64,000 nucleotides of DNA from Rossellomorea aquimaris (GCF_000935355.1 NZ_JXZC01000003.1:124001-188000), one strand, 5' to 3'. Counted from the stretch's first letter, positions 19,798 to 29,117 are shown. Notes: generated from the sequence alone by a model not told the origin. Numbers and translations: made by a program.

Positions 19798-20559
19798 ATG
19801 ATGAATATACGACTGATACGAAATGCGACCCTGGTGGTAGAGTTCGCCGGAAAGAGATTTCTGATCGATCCTTTCTTCGCTGATAAAGAATCCATGCCCG
19901 CATTTCCGAATACACCAAATCAAGACCGTGCCAATCCGCTTGTAGGTCTTCCTATTGCGGTTGGAGAAGTGATGGATGTTGACGCGGTCATTGTGACGCA
20001 CTTACATCCCGATCATTTCGATGAAGCGGCCATACATGCTCTGCCTAAGGAATTAAAGGTGTTTGCACAGAACGAGAAGGATGCAGGAACCATCCGTGAG
20101 AAAGGCTTTCTGGATGTGGAAGCGTTGGGAGAGCCGACCTTGTTTACGGAGATCGAACTTGTTAAAACAAGTGGCCAACATGGCAGGGGCGAAATCACTC
20201 AACTGACAGGAGAAGTGTCAGGGGTTGTTATGAAGCACTCTGATGAACAAAGCTTATACATCGCAGGTGATACGGTCTGGTGTGCTGACGTAGAAGCAGC
20301 GATCGCTACCCATCGACCCGAAGTGATAGTTGTCAATGCAGGAGCAGCCCAATTTCTGGAGGGGGGACCGATCACGATGACAAATGAAGATATCCTTCGT
20401 ACACATCAGGCCGCTCCCGAAGCCAAAGTCATTGCGGTGCATATGGAGTCCTTGAATCATTGTTTGTTGACAAGAGATGAACTCTCGGAATTCCTTGAAG
20501 AAAATAATCTAAGTGGAATTATTTTAGTGCCGGAAGACGGGGAATCGTTGGAGTTTTAA
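19798..20559 (+). CDS. MBL-fold metallo-hydrolase (UlaG-like)
   Basis: A 253-residue metallo-beta-lactamase-fold protein. The metal site THLHPDHFD (HxHxDH) is near residue 65, further ligands are the His in TSGQHGRGE, the Asp in YIAGDTVWCADV and the late His in VIAVHMESLNH. This pattern is that of the UlaG-like lactonase/hydrolase branch. AAGGAGG precedes ATG 19798; the next codon is also ATG. A -10 TATACT lies upstream in the region shared with the divergent Lrp regulator. The physiological substrate is unknown. Confidence 0.82.
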   Translation: MMNIRLIRNATLVVEFAGKRFLIDPFFADKESMPAFPNTPNQDRANPLVGLPIAVGEVMDVDAVIVTHLHPDHFDEAAIHALPKELKVFAQNEKDAGTIREKGFLDVEALGEPTLFTEIELVKTSGQHGRGEITQLTGEVSGVVMKHSDEQSLYIAGDTVWCADVEAAIATHRPEVIVVNAGAAQFLEGGPITMTNEDILRTHQAAPEAKVIAVHMESLNHCLLTRDELSEFLEENNLSGIILVPEDGESLEF

Positions 20560-20593
20560 TCGAAATGGTGAGAAATAGGGGGATTGGTGAAGG

Positions 20594-20645
20594 AGTCAAA
20601 GGTTCCCTGGCCCTTGGAGCCATGGAACCTGTCCCTCTGGTCCCT
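20594..20645. repeat. Dispersed palindrome family B, copy 3
   Basis: GTTCCCTGG...GGAGCCATGGAACCTGTCCCTCTGG between convergent genes; likely also the shared transcript end. Confidence 0.5.
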
Positions 20646-21317
20646 TTAAGAAGCAAAGATTGCCCATTTGTTTTGTTCGGCAACCTTGATCATGTCTTCT
20701 TTTGGATTGACCACAATCGGATGGGTGGCATAGTTCAATAAGGGGATATCGCTTTCGCTATCCGCATATGCCCAGATTTCTGATGCATGATGATCCTCTA
20801 AGTGTTGATTGGAATCGATCCATTCAAGCAACTTCTCCACTTTTGTGCTGCCGTTGATGATCTTGCCCAGCTCTCCTGTACAGATTCCGTCTTCATCCCA
20901 TACTAGTTCGGTACTTAAAATATGGACGTCGAGCTGTAACTCTTCAGTGAATATTTTTAGAAAAGGCTGAAGGGCTCCCGACAACAAAACGACGGTATCG
21001 CCATTTCGGTGGTGCTCGCGAATTTTTTCCACAAGGTCTTCATGAACATCTTTCTTTCCGCACTCTACAAGCTCCTGGAAAAATCCTTTCAATTCTTCAT
21101 CTGTCCTGCCTTTGAAGGCTTTGGCAAATGCCTTGAAAAAGTCATGGCGGAACCGATTTTTGCCCTTGACCGCACCAACGGCAGCGGCCTTCGCCAATCC
21201 TTGTCCGACAACGGCCCACTGCTTCATGGTGAATCTTCTCTTACCGATTTCCATCATGATCGTAAAGGAATTTCCTTGATAAAGAGTCCCATCGAAATCA
21301 ACGGTGACGATTGCCAA
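20646..21317 (-). CDS. HAD-IB family phosphatase (SerB-like)
   Basis: A cytoplasmic HAD hydrolase. Motif I is VDFDGTLY with the nucleophile and acid/base Asp at the very N-terminus, motif II is VVLLSGA, a Lys lies in GSTKVEKL, and motif III is YADSESDIPLL. The helical cap between motifs I and II fits subclass IB (phosphoserine-phosphatase-like). I favour TTG 21317, four to five bases behind AGAGGTGG, over an in-frame GTG at 21326 that would overlap this ribosome site. Its substrate, a small phosphomonoester such as phosphoserine, is inferred from the family only. Confidence 0.82.
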   Translation of the reverse strand: MAIVTVDFDGTLYQGNSFTIMMEIGKRRFTMKQWAVVGQGLAKAAAVGAVKGKNRFRHDFFKAFAKAFKGRTDEELKGFFQELVECGKKDVHEDLVEKIREHHRNGDTVVLLSGALQPFLKIFTEELQLDVHILSTELVWDEDGICTGELGKIINGSTKVEKLLEWIDSNQHLEDHHASEIWAYADSESDIPLLNYATHPIVVNPKEDMIKVAEQNKWAIFAS

Positions 21318-21704
21318 ATGAACCACCTCTTTTTTTCGTAAGTATAGGATAGATCCAAGTTAATGTAACTATTAACCAGTTGCTTAAGGGATATTCTCGC
21401 ATATAAAAAGTCTACTTATCTCTTATTCTAGGTTCTTTGCCCGAACACCTCCTAAGCATTTATCCTATGGGGAGAAAAAGCATAGAATCCATCACTCTTT
21501 AATTGTTATTAGAGATTGATTGAAGGACACGTCAGAAGCGAGTGAGGCCGGTTGGAGGATACAGGAAGGGAATGGATGGAAAGCAAATGGTGTCATGCTA
21601 ACACCTTTATAAGCTTGGTTGAAGTAGTTTTTATAAATAAAGGGACAAGGCGAAGACCTTGTCCCTTTTGCTATGGATTGCTTTGGTGTAACACCATAAG
21701 GATT
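21318..21704. other. Intergenic region, 387 bp, with a terminator
   Basis: No gene seen. It contains a 12-bp perfect stem AAAGGGACAAGG / CCTTGTCCCTTT (21639-21668) that ends the leftward YitT gene, and a small hairpin GGTGT-N7-ACACC. Confidence 0.6.
21639..21672. terminator. Intrinsic terminator behind yitT-type gene
   Basis: Perfect 12-bp stem with 6-nt loop, T-rich on both sides, so it can act in either direction. Confidence 0.85.
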
Positions 21705-22538
21705 TTATGTCTTCGGAAACGTAAAGCCTTCCCCGAACACATCCCGCACATCGTGAACGACGACAAAGGCTTTCTCATCAATCTGCTGGATCGTCTTCTT
21801 TAAGAGGAAGAGTTCCTGTTTATTGATCACGACATACAGGATATCCTTCGATTCCTTTGAATAATGTCCTGTTGCATTGATGATGGTCACCCCGCGGTCC
21901 ATTTCTTCGCTCACTTTCTCAGCAATGGAGACGGTGTGCTCTGAAATGATAGTGACGGCCTTTCTTGTATCGAAGCCATCAATCAGGTAATCAAGGATCT
22001 TCGTGCTGATGTAGATGGATATCCCCGTGTACATCGTATTCTCGATTCCGATGACAAACGACGAACCGAGGACGACAAGGATATCGAACACAAACATCGT
22101 GGTGCTGACCCCCCAGCCGAAATGCTGATTGAGCATGCGGGCAATGATGGTGGATCCCCCTGTCGTACCTCCTGACCTCAGCACAAGGCCGAGTCCGATC
22201 CCGATAAACACACCGGCAAAGACCGTTCCGAGCATGATGTCAACGGGATTGCCCATGCCCTCTGTCAAATGAATGAAGAGGGAGGTAAAGAAGATCGCGA
22301 GCATGGTGTAACATGTCACGCGTTTATTTAATACTTTATAACCGATCGCTAAGAGGACCCCGTTCATGACGAAGTTGGTGATACCCGGTGACCATCCCAA
22401 CACATAATAGAGAGTCATGGATATACCGGTCACGCCGCCTTCCCCAAGTTCATTCGGGATGGCAAACCAGTTCACCCCGAGGGCGAAGAACAAGGAACCA
22501 ATAATGATCAGTGTGATTTCTTTGGTTGTTGCATTCAT
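21705..22538 (-). CDS. YitT-family membrane protein (DUF161 + DUF2179)
   Basis: About 277 residues. Five to six TM segments with the family motifs GLGLVLRSGGTTGGSTIIARML form the N-terminal YitT domain; the C-terminal 80 residues (KAVTIISEHTVSIAEKV...FVVVHDVRDVFGEGF) are the soluble DUF2179 domain. Bacillaceae carry several paralogues (YitT, YpjC, YqfU, YvjA), and no transport function is firmly established. The start at ATG 22538 is supported by GGAG seven bases upstream. Monocistronic. Confidence 0.88.
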   Translation of the reverse strand: MNATTKEITLIIIGSLFFALGVNWFAIPNELGEGGVTGISMTLYYVLGWSPGITNFVMNGVLLAIGYKVLNKRVTCYTMLAIFFTSLFIHLTEGMGNPVDIMLGTVFAGVFIGIGLGLVLRSGGTTGGSTIIARMLNQHFGWGVSTTMFVFDILVVLGSSFVIGIENTMYTGISIYISTKILDYLIDGFDTRKAVTIISEHTVSIAEKVSEEMDRGVTIINATGHYSKESKDILYVVINKQELFLLKKTIQQIDEKAFVVVHDVRDVFGEGFTFPKT

Positions 22539-22678
22539 ATCATCACTCCGTTCCAATTTCATACTAGGATACTATATCATAAGGGGAAATCTTATGGAAA
22601 AAAATCTTGAAACTAAGTAAGATTTATAGTGATTAGCAGAAACATCAACACTCTCATTAACGTTTGGAAAGGTGGATC

Positions 22679-23293
22679 ATGATGTATATTCCTAAAGACT
22701 TTAAAATCACGGATGAGTCGGTGGCGTTCGGGGTCATAAAAGAACACAGTTTTGCCACTCTATTTTCTTCACACGATGGAATGCCGGTCGCTACACATTT
22801 ACCGCTCCTATTAGACGAAAAGAATACGTGTTTATATGGCCACTTTGCCCGTCCCAATCCTCAGTGGAAAGAGATCGAAAATCAAATCGTTCTGGCTGTT
22901 TTCCACGGTCCTCATTGTTATATCTCCCCGTCCTGGTATGAGACGGGTAAAGCAGTGCCGACATGGAATTACGTATCCGTTCATGTGTATGGAGAAGTCG
23001 AGCTTCTGGAGGGGGAAAAAGAGTTGATGGAATCCTTTCACCAAATGGTCATGAACTATGAAGCTCCTGACAGTCCATACAGATTACAGGATGCAGGTGA
23101 AAAGTATCTTGCTGGCCTGAGCAAGGGAGTTCAAGGTTTCAAAATAAAAATCAATAAAATAGAAGGAAAAGCGAAGCTAAGTCAAAACCATTCATCGGAG
23201 CGGCAAGAGCTGGTGATCAATCAACTAGAACAGATTCCATATACAGATGAGCAACAGATTGCTTCGTTGATGAGGGCCAATCTGAAAAAGTGA
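22679..23293 (+). CDS. paiB: PaiB-family FMN-binding regulator
   Basis: A 204-residue PaiB-like protein: [12 protein letters not shown] at the N-terminus, [32 protein letters not shown] and [17 protein letters not shown] are the conserved blocks of the split-barrel flavin-binding fold. B. subtilis PaiB is a negative regulator of sporulation and protease genes encoded with the acetyltransferase PaiA; no paiA is adjacent here. AAAGGTGG lies upstream; ATG 22679 or the next codon, ATG 22682, may be used. Flavin or heme-related redox functions are proposed for some family members. Confidence 0.85.
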   Translation: MMYIPKDFKITDESVAFGVIKEHSFATLFSSHDGMPVATHLPLLLDEKNTCLYGHFARPNPQWKEIENQIVLAVFHGPHCYISPSWYETGKAVPTWNYVSVHVYGEVELLEGEKELMESFHQMVMNYEAPDSPYRLQDAGEKYLAGLSKGVQGFKIKINKIEGKAKLSQNHSSERQELVINQLEQIPYTDEQQIASLMRANLKK

Positions 23294-23300
23294 TGGTGTA

Positions 23301-23375
23301 GGGGATCCACCGGGACAGGTACCGTGGTTCCTTTTTAATCCGGTGTGCCAAGGGACCTGTCCCCATGGCTCCCGA
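23301..23375. repeat. Dispersed palindrome family B, copy 4
   Basis: Two-part element: GGGACAGGTACCGTGG, T-run, then GCCAAGGGACCTGTCCCCATGGC, nearly the reverse complement of the copy at 14971. Confidence 0.6.
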
Positions 23376-23377
23376 GA

Positions 23378-23404
23378 AAAAAACAACCGGCCCCGGCCGG
23401 TTGT
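23378..23404 (-). terminator. Terminator behind leftward dinB-type gene
   Basis: Stem ACAACCGGCC / GGCCGGTTGT followed on the minus strand by TTTTTT. Confidence 0.85.
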
Positions 23405-23414
23405 TCATCACTTC

Positions 23415-23912
23415 TTAACTCTTCTGCGCATTCATCGCTTCCATTTCTTCCTTACTAGGTCCGTAGACGCCAGGAACCTTCAAGTCAGCTTGTCTCATGA
23501 GGACCGTCAATTGACCGCGATGGTGGGCCTGGTGCTGAATGAGCAGGCGGAACACGGCCTGAATCGGCATCTCCATGCCGAAAAGATTCACCATTTCGTT
23601 CATCTTCTCATCGGACACCTGTTCAGAAACGGCTTCTATCAGACGATCGCTGACCAACTTATACGTTTCACTGATTTCCGAGGCAGTTGCCGGTGCACTT
23701 TTCCGAAGATCCGGCACCTCGAATGTAATCCCGACTTGAGCAGGGAAGTAGTATGTAGCTCCCGTGATATGCCAGGCGACGCTTCCAATGCTGTATAAGT
23801 CAGGTGCCACTTCCTGCTTCAGTGATTCGTCCGTCAGTGCATCCATCACTTTTTGAGTGACTGCGGCTTCTTGTTTCCATTCTTGTAAGAAATCATTGAC
23901 TGATGTGAACAT
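23415..23912 (-). CDS. DinB-superfamily protein
   Basis: A 165-residue four-helix protein of the DinB_2 family. Likely metal ligands are the His in SVAWHITG (about 48) and the His pair in LIQHQAHHRGQL (about 130). The RGQLTVLMRQADLKVPGVYG ending is typical of the Bacillus YkkA/DinB group. AAGGAGGG precedes the ATG. It is not closely similar to the other DinB protein in this window (16589). A role as a metal-dependent thiol transferase is inferred from the superfamily. Confidence 0.85.
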   Translation of the reverse strand: MFTSVNDFLQEWKQEAAVTQKVMDALTDESLKQEVAPDLYSIGSVAWHITGATYYFPAQVGITFEVPDLRKSAPATASEISETYKLVSDRLIEAVSEQVSDEKMNEMVNLFGMEMPIQAVFRLLIQHQAHHRGQLTVLMRQADLKVPGVYGPSKEEMEAMNAQKS

Positions 23913-24042
23913 AAATATTCCCTCCTTAAAAATAAATAAGCACTTTCTGTTTTATTGTATCATGGGGAGTTGGCACGAAGCTTCTTTGAAGATTGAATCA
24001 ATGGAGAAAGATAGAGCCCACAGGGAGCCCTATCACACCCAC

Positions 24043-24648
24043 TTACTTTAACTTCAGCTCAATCTCATACTCCTTCATCTCAGCTTCAAAATCATCCTCT
24101 GCTCCCTGATGCCCACTGAACTCCATCTTGATCCATTCAATGTCCTCTGCGTGGCCCCTTTCCAGGTACCAGATGATATTCCCTTCCTTGATGACCCCTT
24201 TATCGATCTCACCGCCGATGCTGTCTGAAACCCACATATCCGGCATATCAATTTGTTCCCCGGTGCTTGTGACAAGCACGGCCTGGTCCGGATAGAACGT
24301 GAACTTGCCATCGGTGGTGTTTTCTATTTTAAATTTCACTCCCACTGCTGACGTCTTTGCGTTTTCATCTTCCACCGTAGGGGCTTTATCGGTCACGACG
24401 GCTTTCTGGATTTCCAGCTTCAATCCGTTGTAATCATCCGCCCATGTAGCCTCATTGTAATACGTCCAAATATCTTCTTCTTGTGCTTTTTCCTCAGGTT
24501 TTTCTTCCTTGCTTGAATCACTTGCGGTCTTTGCCTCGGCTTTTTCTGTATCGTTCTGATCGAGTTCCTCGACAGCTGCATCCCCTCCGCAGCCTGCCAG
24601 CATGAGAGCCAGTGCACCAGTGAATAATAAATAAACCAACTTTTTCAT
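24043..24648 (-). CDS. Lipoprotein with DUF5068/DUF4352-like domain
   Basis: A 201-residue surface lipoprotein. The signal peptide ends in the lipobox LAGC (Cys 20); a Lys/Glu-rich linker of about 40 residues follows, then a beta-rich domain (about 60-200) with SAVGVKFKIENTTDGKFTFYPDQ, the pattern of immunoglobulin-like telokin/DUF4352 domains in Bacillus lipoproteins. AAGGAGGAA precedes the ATG. Function unknown. Confidence 0.8.
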   Translation of the reverse strand: MKKLVYLLFTGALALMLAGCGGDAAVEELDQNDTEKAEAKTASDSSKEEKPEEKAQEEDIWTYYNEATWADDYNGLKLEIQKAVVTDKAPTVEDENAKTSAVGVKFKIENTTDGKFTFYPDQAVLVTSTGEQIDMPDMWVSDSIGGEIDKGVIKEGNIIWYLERGHAEDIEWIKMEFSGHQGAEDDFEAEMKEYEIELKLK

Positions 24649-24832
24649 AAAGCATTCCTCCTTGTGAAGTGGAAATGTGAAATATTTCCTTATGCATTTA
24701 GTGTAAAGGGTGACCTTCTTGAATTTTTGATAAGGGGAAGGTTCTATTTTAAAATTTAAGCTGAATGTATGTGTAGCATGTAAAGATTGGTATAATGGCG
24801 TAATATACTTTTTTAACGAAGGGGAAATGGAT

Positions 24833-25603
24833 ATGCGTCAAGAAACGGCCGTGGAAAAAGTGCTGGAGAGTTTAAAAAAGGATCCCAGTGTCCGGAGTGT
24901 CTTCCTAAAGGGGTCGATGGGACGGAAGGAACACGATGAACAATCGGATATCGACCTGTATTGTTTGGTGGAGGAAGGGAAAGAGGAGGAATTCCTGACC
25001 AGGCGCCTTGATCACTTGAGGGCATATCAGGATCTCCTTTTCCATGATGATATCTTCATCATTGCGCCGCAGATCATCGCCATCTATGAAGACTGGTTGC
25101 ACATCGATCTTTTCACGGTGACAGAAAAGACGTTACAGGAGAAAGATTTCTTTACCGTGTTATATGATCCTGACCATCTCATGGGAAAATATGAATCTAC
25201 TCAAAACCTCCTCCTCTCAAAAGAGCAGTTCAGGGATCACGTCCTTGACGCAGCCTGGTTCCTGTTTCAACATCAGAAAGCAGCCGCGAGAGGGAATCAT
25301 ACGTGGGCAGTGGAAATGCTGCGGCATTGTATGAGGAGCGTGACAATCATCCTGCTGGCAAGATATGCGAAGGAGCGGGCGGTTCTTGGATTGAAGACGA
25401 TTCATAGGGATTTGCCACAGGAGTTACAGGATAGAGTAGTGGGGATTTATGAGGAGATGACGCCGTCCCGGCATGAGAAGGCTGCAAGGGAGATTGCGAG
25501 TCTTTTAGGGAGTGAGTTTGAGTGGATTCGGGAAGAGCTTGGGGAGGATGAAGGTCGGGTTGGTTCGTTCATGGGGTTGATGATTGGGAAGGTAAATGGC
25601 TGA
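24833..25603 (+). CDS. Nucleotidyltransferase-fold protein
   Basis: A 257-residue protein whose N-terminus is a minimal nucleotidyltransferase domain: KGSMGRKEHDEQSDIDLY is the G-S-x(n)-D-x-D active site and LHIDLF supplies the third acidic residue. The C-terminal helical part (about 130-255) resembles the HEPN-like or kanamycin-nucleotidyltransferase C-terminal bundle. ATG 24833 is favoured over ATG 24827 because of spacing from AAGGGG. It could be an aminoglycoside-type nucleotidyltransferase, but no substrate-specific residues are recognised. Confidence 0.75.
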   Translation: MRQETAVEKVLESLKKDPSVRSVFLKGSMGRKEHDEQSDIDLYCLVEEGKEEEFLTRRLDHLRAYQDLLFHDDIFIIAPQIIAIYEDWLHIDLFTVTEKTLQEKDFFTVLYDPDHLMGKYESTQNLLLSKEQFRDHVLDAAWFLFQHQKAAARGNHTWAVEMLRHCMRSVTIILLARYAKERAVLGLKTIHRDLPQELQDRVVGIYEEMTPSRHEKAAREIASLLGSEFEWIREELGEDEGRVGSFMGLMIGKVNG

Positions 25604-25927
25604 GGTGGTTGTCCTGTTGTGGAATGATGATATAGGGTCATTTCGAGGATCTCTTTCTAAAAACCAGGCTATGTAAAAGGGACATTTGTTCACGGGATGA
25701 ATGGGACAAGGGACATGTTCCTCTGTACCTGGTCATAAAGTCACGTTTAGAAAGGTGACAGGTTTTACTTATTGTCAATAGTGGTAAAAAAGAACGATGA
25801 ATATTTTCCTTTTTTTGTCATGGGCTCATTTCGAAATAGAATGAGGAAGAAAAGGGTGGTACGATATCAGTAGCTATTGGGATTCAACAGGTATTTTAGC
25901 GGATCAATATGTAAGGGAGATGCCGAT
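25604..25927. other. Upstream region of the LXG toxin locus
   Basis: No gene. Contains a short family-B-like element around 25690-25735 (GGGACAAGGGACATGTTCCTC) and AT-rich sequence in which the toxin operon promoter must lie; I cannot fix the -35/-10 boxes. Confidence 0.4.
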
Positions 25928-26356
25928 ATGGGACTCTACAATGACTTGAATTACATTCAGAGTGTGATCCATTCCCGATCGAGCGATATTCAGGAAAAGA
26001 TTTCGCGATTGAGGAATGCAAAGAACGCCATTCTGAGTGAACAAAGTCAACTACTAAATGAAATAAAGCAAATCGGGCAGCCGGAATTACATAATAATTG
26101 GATGGGTCCGAGGTCGGAAGATTATCATGCGGAACGGGATTCTGCCCTTCAGGCGATGAGGCAAATCGGACATGAAAACTATGACGAATACGTCAGTTCC
26201 ATAGAATCAAAGATTCATTCCTTGGAAGCGCAGCAAGGGGTTATTAGCTTCTATGGCAATTTGGCCAATGATGCAGAATATTTACTTTCCAAAGGTGAAG
26301 ATTTTTATGAGCAGGTCTCCCATAAACTCAGTGACTTGAAAGGGAGGTTATTTTAG
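25928..26356 (+). CDS. YwqH-like LXG-associated protein (DUF5082)
   Basis: A 142-residue, almost wholly helical protein with coiled-coil character (YIQSVIHSRSSDIQEKISRLRNAKNAI; SKGEDFYEQVSHKLSDLKGRLF). Size, helical pattern with WMGPRSEDYH, and position directly upstream of a DUF5344-like and an LXG gene match B. subtilis ywqH-ywqI-ywqJ. Such WXG100-like small proteins pair with the LXG domain as targeting partners for type VII secretion. The start at ATG 25928 follows AAGGGAGA. The next gene begins at the base after its stop. Confidence 0.8.
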   Translation: MGLYNDLNYIQSVIHSRSSDIQEKISRLRNAKNAILSEQSQLLNEIKQIGQPELHNNWMGPRSEDYHAERDSALQAMRQIGHENYDEYVSSIESKIHSLEAQQGVISFYGNLANDAEYLLSKGEDFYEQVSHKLSDLKGRLF

Positions 26357-26656
26357 ATGAATGTGAGCTCGGGATCTGGCGGCGGATCAACGCAGCAAAT
26401 AAAGCTCAATCACAGGGAGGTCATGGCGAAACTGAATGAAGCGCTCAACTCACTGGAACGGCTTCAGCTAAAGGCGCCCGCACAGGAGCAGTTGGGACGG
26501 AACAAGCTGAATTATACGGATGCATGGATTCAGCGCGAACAGAACATTCAACTGTTATTGAAGGAATATATCGCCACAGTGGAAAAGAATATTGAAGATA
26601 CAAAAGCAAATGTAGAAGCTTTAAAACAACAGGATGAAGCCATAACAAGATCCTGA
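26357..26656 (+). CDS. YwqI-like LXG-associated protein (DUF5344)
   Basis: A 99-residue helical protein with a Ser/Gly-rich N-terminus (SSGSGGGS) and heptad-patterned helices (VMAKLNEALNSLERLQ; YIATVEKNIEDTKANVEALKQQ). It corresponds to YwqI, the second small helical partner of LXG toxins. GGGAGG precedes ATG 26357. It lies 20 bp before the LXG gene in the same operon, so it is predicted to form a secretion-competent complex with the LXG N-terminus. Confidence 0.8.
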   Translation: MNVSSGSGGGSTQQIKLNHREVMAKLNEALNSLERLQLKAPAQEQLGRNKLNYTDAWIQREQNIQLLLKEYIATVEKNIEDTKANVEALKQQDEAITRS

Positions 26657-26676
26657 TAGAAAGGCAGACGCGACCA

Positions 26677-28524
26677 TTGAAAGTATATGAAGCCCCCACT
26701 TTACTCGACGCAATGTCATCACGTCGACATGAATACGAGACATTAAAAGATCAACTTCTTACACTGAAAAGTTCTTTTCAAGCCATTGTGGAACTTGACG
26801 ATGAATTCCAGGGAAAGGGTGCCGATGCCATTAAAGGCTTCTACGGCGCTCAAATCGATGTCGTTGAGGTTTGGATTCAACTTGCTGAAAGCAACATCGC
26901 TTTTTTCAACGGTATTCAGGGTGACGCAGAAGGGCGAAACCTTGGCAGGGAAACAGTGGAACTCCCATTCCTGGAGGAAGATCTTCATCAAAGCGAGCGA
27001 CGTTCAGGTGAAATGATCGCTGCACAGCAGCAGGAACTCCAAAGAATCCTCAATCGCATAAGCGACATCCATCTACTGAATGTCTTTTCAAGGGAACGAT
27101 TCGATACCCATATGGAAGAGGCGAGGAGGCAGCGAGAGGATACACTTGACTCCGTCAATCGATTTGATGAAGAATTAAAAAGGGAATATCAACATTTAGA
27201 AGTCAGCGAACAAATACTCGCAGGGCTAATGCGGCAGTTAATGGAATCGTCCAGTCAAGGGAGTCACATCTCACCGCTCTATTTTAACGCGACAGCCTAT
27301 TACTCCAGTGATGCCTATCAGCTGACAGACGACATCACAGCCCAGACTGACTCTTACTTGAAATTCAAGGAAGCACAGGAACAGGCAAGAGAGCCCAAAC
27401 CGATCCCGGAAGAGGAAGTCAACGAAAACCCCATCACCGAATCCCTCAACAGTTTCAAAGAAATTGGCCAGGATCTCTGGGCCGGGATGGAGAAGAGAAA
27501 TGAAGACAAATTTGACTCCGTCTATGATTTTGGAAACTATATTACGGCTGGGGCACCGGATTTAGTCAAGGGCTTTGCGAGTGGTCTGAATGAACGTGCT
27601 GAAGTAGCAACCGACTCAGGCTCTGACTTTATCAACTATCTGACAATGGGTGGAATGGATCTTTTCAATGGAGCAGTAAACCCAGATGATTCTTACTCAA
27701 AGGAACATTGGTTGAACAGCTTCGGACTGGCAGCACTCCTTGTCGGCGGTGCCAAACCAGGGCTCAACGTGAAAGGCGGCACGAACATATCAACTCCTGC
27801 ACCTAAGACCGTTCCGAAAGTTTCATTGAATCATAGATGGGATCAGCTCCGATTAGGAATTAATGATCTTTATAACCGGCCTATGATGGTTGCTGATAAT
27901 GGGATGTTGATTGGTGGAGAGCCTGGGTGGAGTCGGTTTTCTGTGGAGAGGACGGTTAAGGAGAGAGAGATAGGTACTGGTGATAGGGTTGGTACTAGGG
28001 ATAAGGGTAGTAAGATAACTGAAGTAACAGGAGAAAATTTTGGAAAGCATATAATTAAAGGAAAGAATGGAAGGAAAGAACTTGCTTCGAATGTACGCTA
28101 TATAACTGAGGAAAATTATAAGTATACAACTGATGAACTTGGTAGAATAGTAGATGTAAACGCAGAAGAATTAATAATTGGAAAAGGAAAAAGAAATACA
28201 GCAATGCAAGTGGCAGTAGGTCGAGAAGATAGGTTGTTTGATGATGATGGTGGCCATTTAATAGGAACTCAGTTTCGTGGTTCGGGAGATATTGATAATT
28301 TACTTGCTCAAAATAAATACATTAATCGCTCTGGTGGGGAGTGGTACAAGATGGAGACTGAGTGGGCAAACGCTCTGAAAGAGATTCCACCGAAAAAAGT
28401 ATCTGTAAAAATTAAGCCAGTTTTCATTGGGACTTCATTAAGACCAGATTCATATAAAGTGATCTATCAAATAGAAGGTAAAGGTATATTTAAGAAAACT
28501 ATTGAAAATAGGGCAGGAGGCTGA
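26677..28524 (+). CDS. LXG polymorphic toxin with DNA/RNA non-specific nuclease tip
   Basis: A 615-residue secreted toxin for inter-bacterial killing through the type VII (Ess/Yuk) pathway. Residues 1-235 form the helical LXG domain (MKVYEAPTLLDAM at the start), 235-390 a linker with a hydrophobic stretch FGLAALLVGG, and about 420-615 the toxin tip. DDDGGHLIGTQFRGSGDIDN (H527 as catalytic His) followed by NRSGGEWYKMETEWANAL matches the NUC_2 non-specific nuclease tips of YeeF-type toxins. The start is TTG 26677 with a weak AAAGG. Base composition turns AT-rich around 27900-28000, where the tip begins, suggesting tip replacement. The downstream gene is a YezG-like immunity gene, which fits. 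Confidence 0.88.
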   Translation: MKVYEAPTLLDAMSSRRHEYETLKDQLLTLKSSFQAIVELDDEFQGKGADAIKGFYGAQIDVVEVWIQLAESNIAFFNGIQGDAEGRNLGRETVELPFLEEDLHQSERRSGEMIAAQQQELQRILNRISDIHLLNVFSRERFDTHMEEARRQREDTLDSVNRFDEELKREYQHLEVSEQILAGLMRQLMESSSQGSHISPLYFNATAYYSSDAYQLTDDITAQTDSYLKFKEAQEQAREPKPIPEEEVNENPITESLNSFKEIGQDLWAGMEKRNEDKFDSVYDFGNYITAGAPDLVKGFASGLNERAEVATDSGSDFINYLTMGGMDLFNGAVNPDDSYSKEHWLNSFGLAALLVGGAKPGLNVKGGTNISTPAPKTVPKVSLNHRWDQLRLGINDLYNRPMMVADNGMLIGGEPGWSRFSVERTVKEREIGTGDRVGTRDKGSKITEVTGENFGKHIIKGKNGRKELASNVRYITEENYKYTTDELGRIVDVNAEELIIGKGKRNTAMQVAVGREDRLFDDDGGHLIGTQFRGSGDIDNLLAQNKYINRSGGEWYKMETEWANALKEIPPKKVSVKIKPVFIGTSLRPDSYKVIYQIEGKGIFKKTIENRAGG

Positions 28525-28526
28525 GT

Positions 28527-29012
28527 ATGGAAAAGGAAATGAATAGGCTATATAGAGAGATAGCTGAAACGGTTAATGAAATGATTCCTGAAGGTTGGAA
28601 TAAATTTTATTTTTATGCCCAAATATCAGAAAATGGAGGAGGAACATACTTTTTTTATAATACACTTGAAAATAAACAATATAAATATAGTTTAGAAATT
28701 CCCTTAGAATATCAAATTGATGAAGAGGAATTTGAGAGTAAAGAAGATCTTTTATATAAATTGAGTAAGGAACTTAGAAACGTTTTTAAGGCTAATGAAC
28801 AAGAACTTTGGTACTCTTTTACAATGTCTTTAGAGAGTAGTGGGAAATTTAAGTTGCATTATGATTATACAAATTGGTTTGATACAGACTATAGTTTTAG
28901 TGACCAGATGATTATTTGGAAAAATAAATATTTAGGTGAGATACCAACTGATGAAAATTATAAAGGATTAATTGATAAGTATCATAATGAATTTCCAAAT
29001 AATCCGATTTAA
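28527..29012 (+). CDS. YezG-family (DUF600) immunity protein
   Basis: A 161-residue acidic, AT-rich-coded protein two bases behind the toxin stop. DUF600/YezG features are NEMIPEGWNKFYFYAQISENGG, the aromatic strand pair and FTMSLESSGKFKLHYDYTNWF, then DSY/MIIWKNKYLG. In B. subtilis, YezG neutralises the YeeF nuclease toxin; here it follows an LXG protein with the same class of nuclease tip, so it is the predicted cognate immunity protein acting in the cytoplasm. Confidence 0.85.
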   Translation: MEKEMNRLYREIAETVNEMIPEGWNKFYFYAQISENGGGTYFFYNTLENKQYKYSLEIPLEYQIDEEEFESKEDLLYKLSKELRNVFKANEQELWYSFTMSLESSGKFKLHYDYTNWFDTDYSFSDQMIIWKNKYLGEIPTDENYKGLIDKYHNEFPNNPI

Positions 29013-29018
29013 TAAATT

Positions 29019-29087
29019 AAAGCACGGGGACAGTTCTCGTACTTTTTTACACTTAGAGGAAGCATCAGAACCGTCCCCGTGCTTCTC
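29019..29087. repeat. Family A palindromic repeat (R1)
   Basis: AAGCACGGGGACAGTTCT at the left end pairs with AGAACCGTCCCCGTGCTT at the right end; in the middle is a T-rich segment. Well-preserved member of the dispersed family A and the likely transcript end of the toxin-immunity operon. Confidence 0.85.
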
Positions 29088-29117
29088 GAGATTTGGCATC
29101 AAAGTAGGAGGATAATA

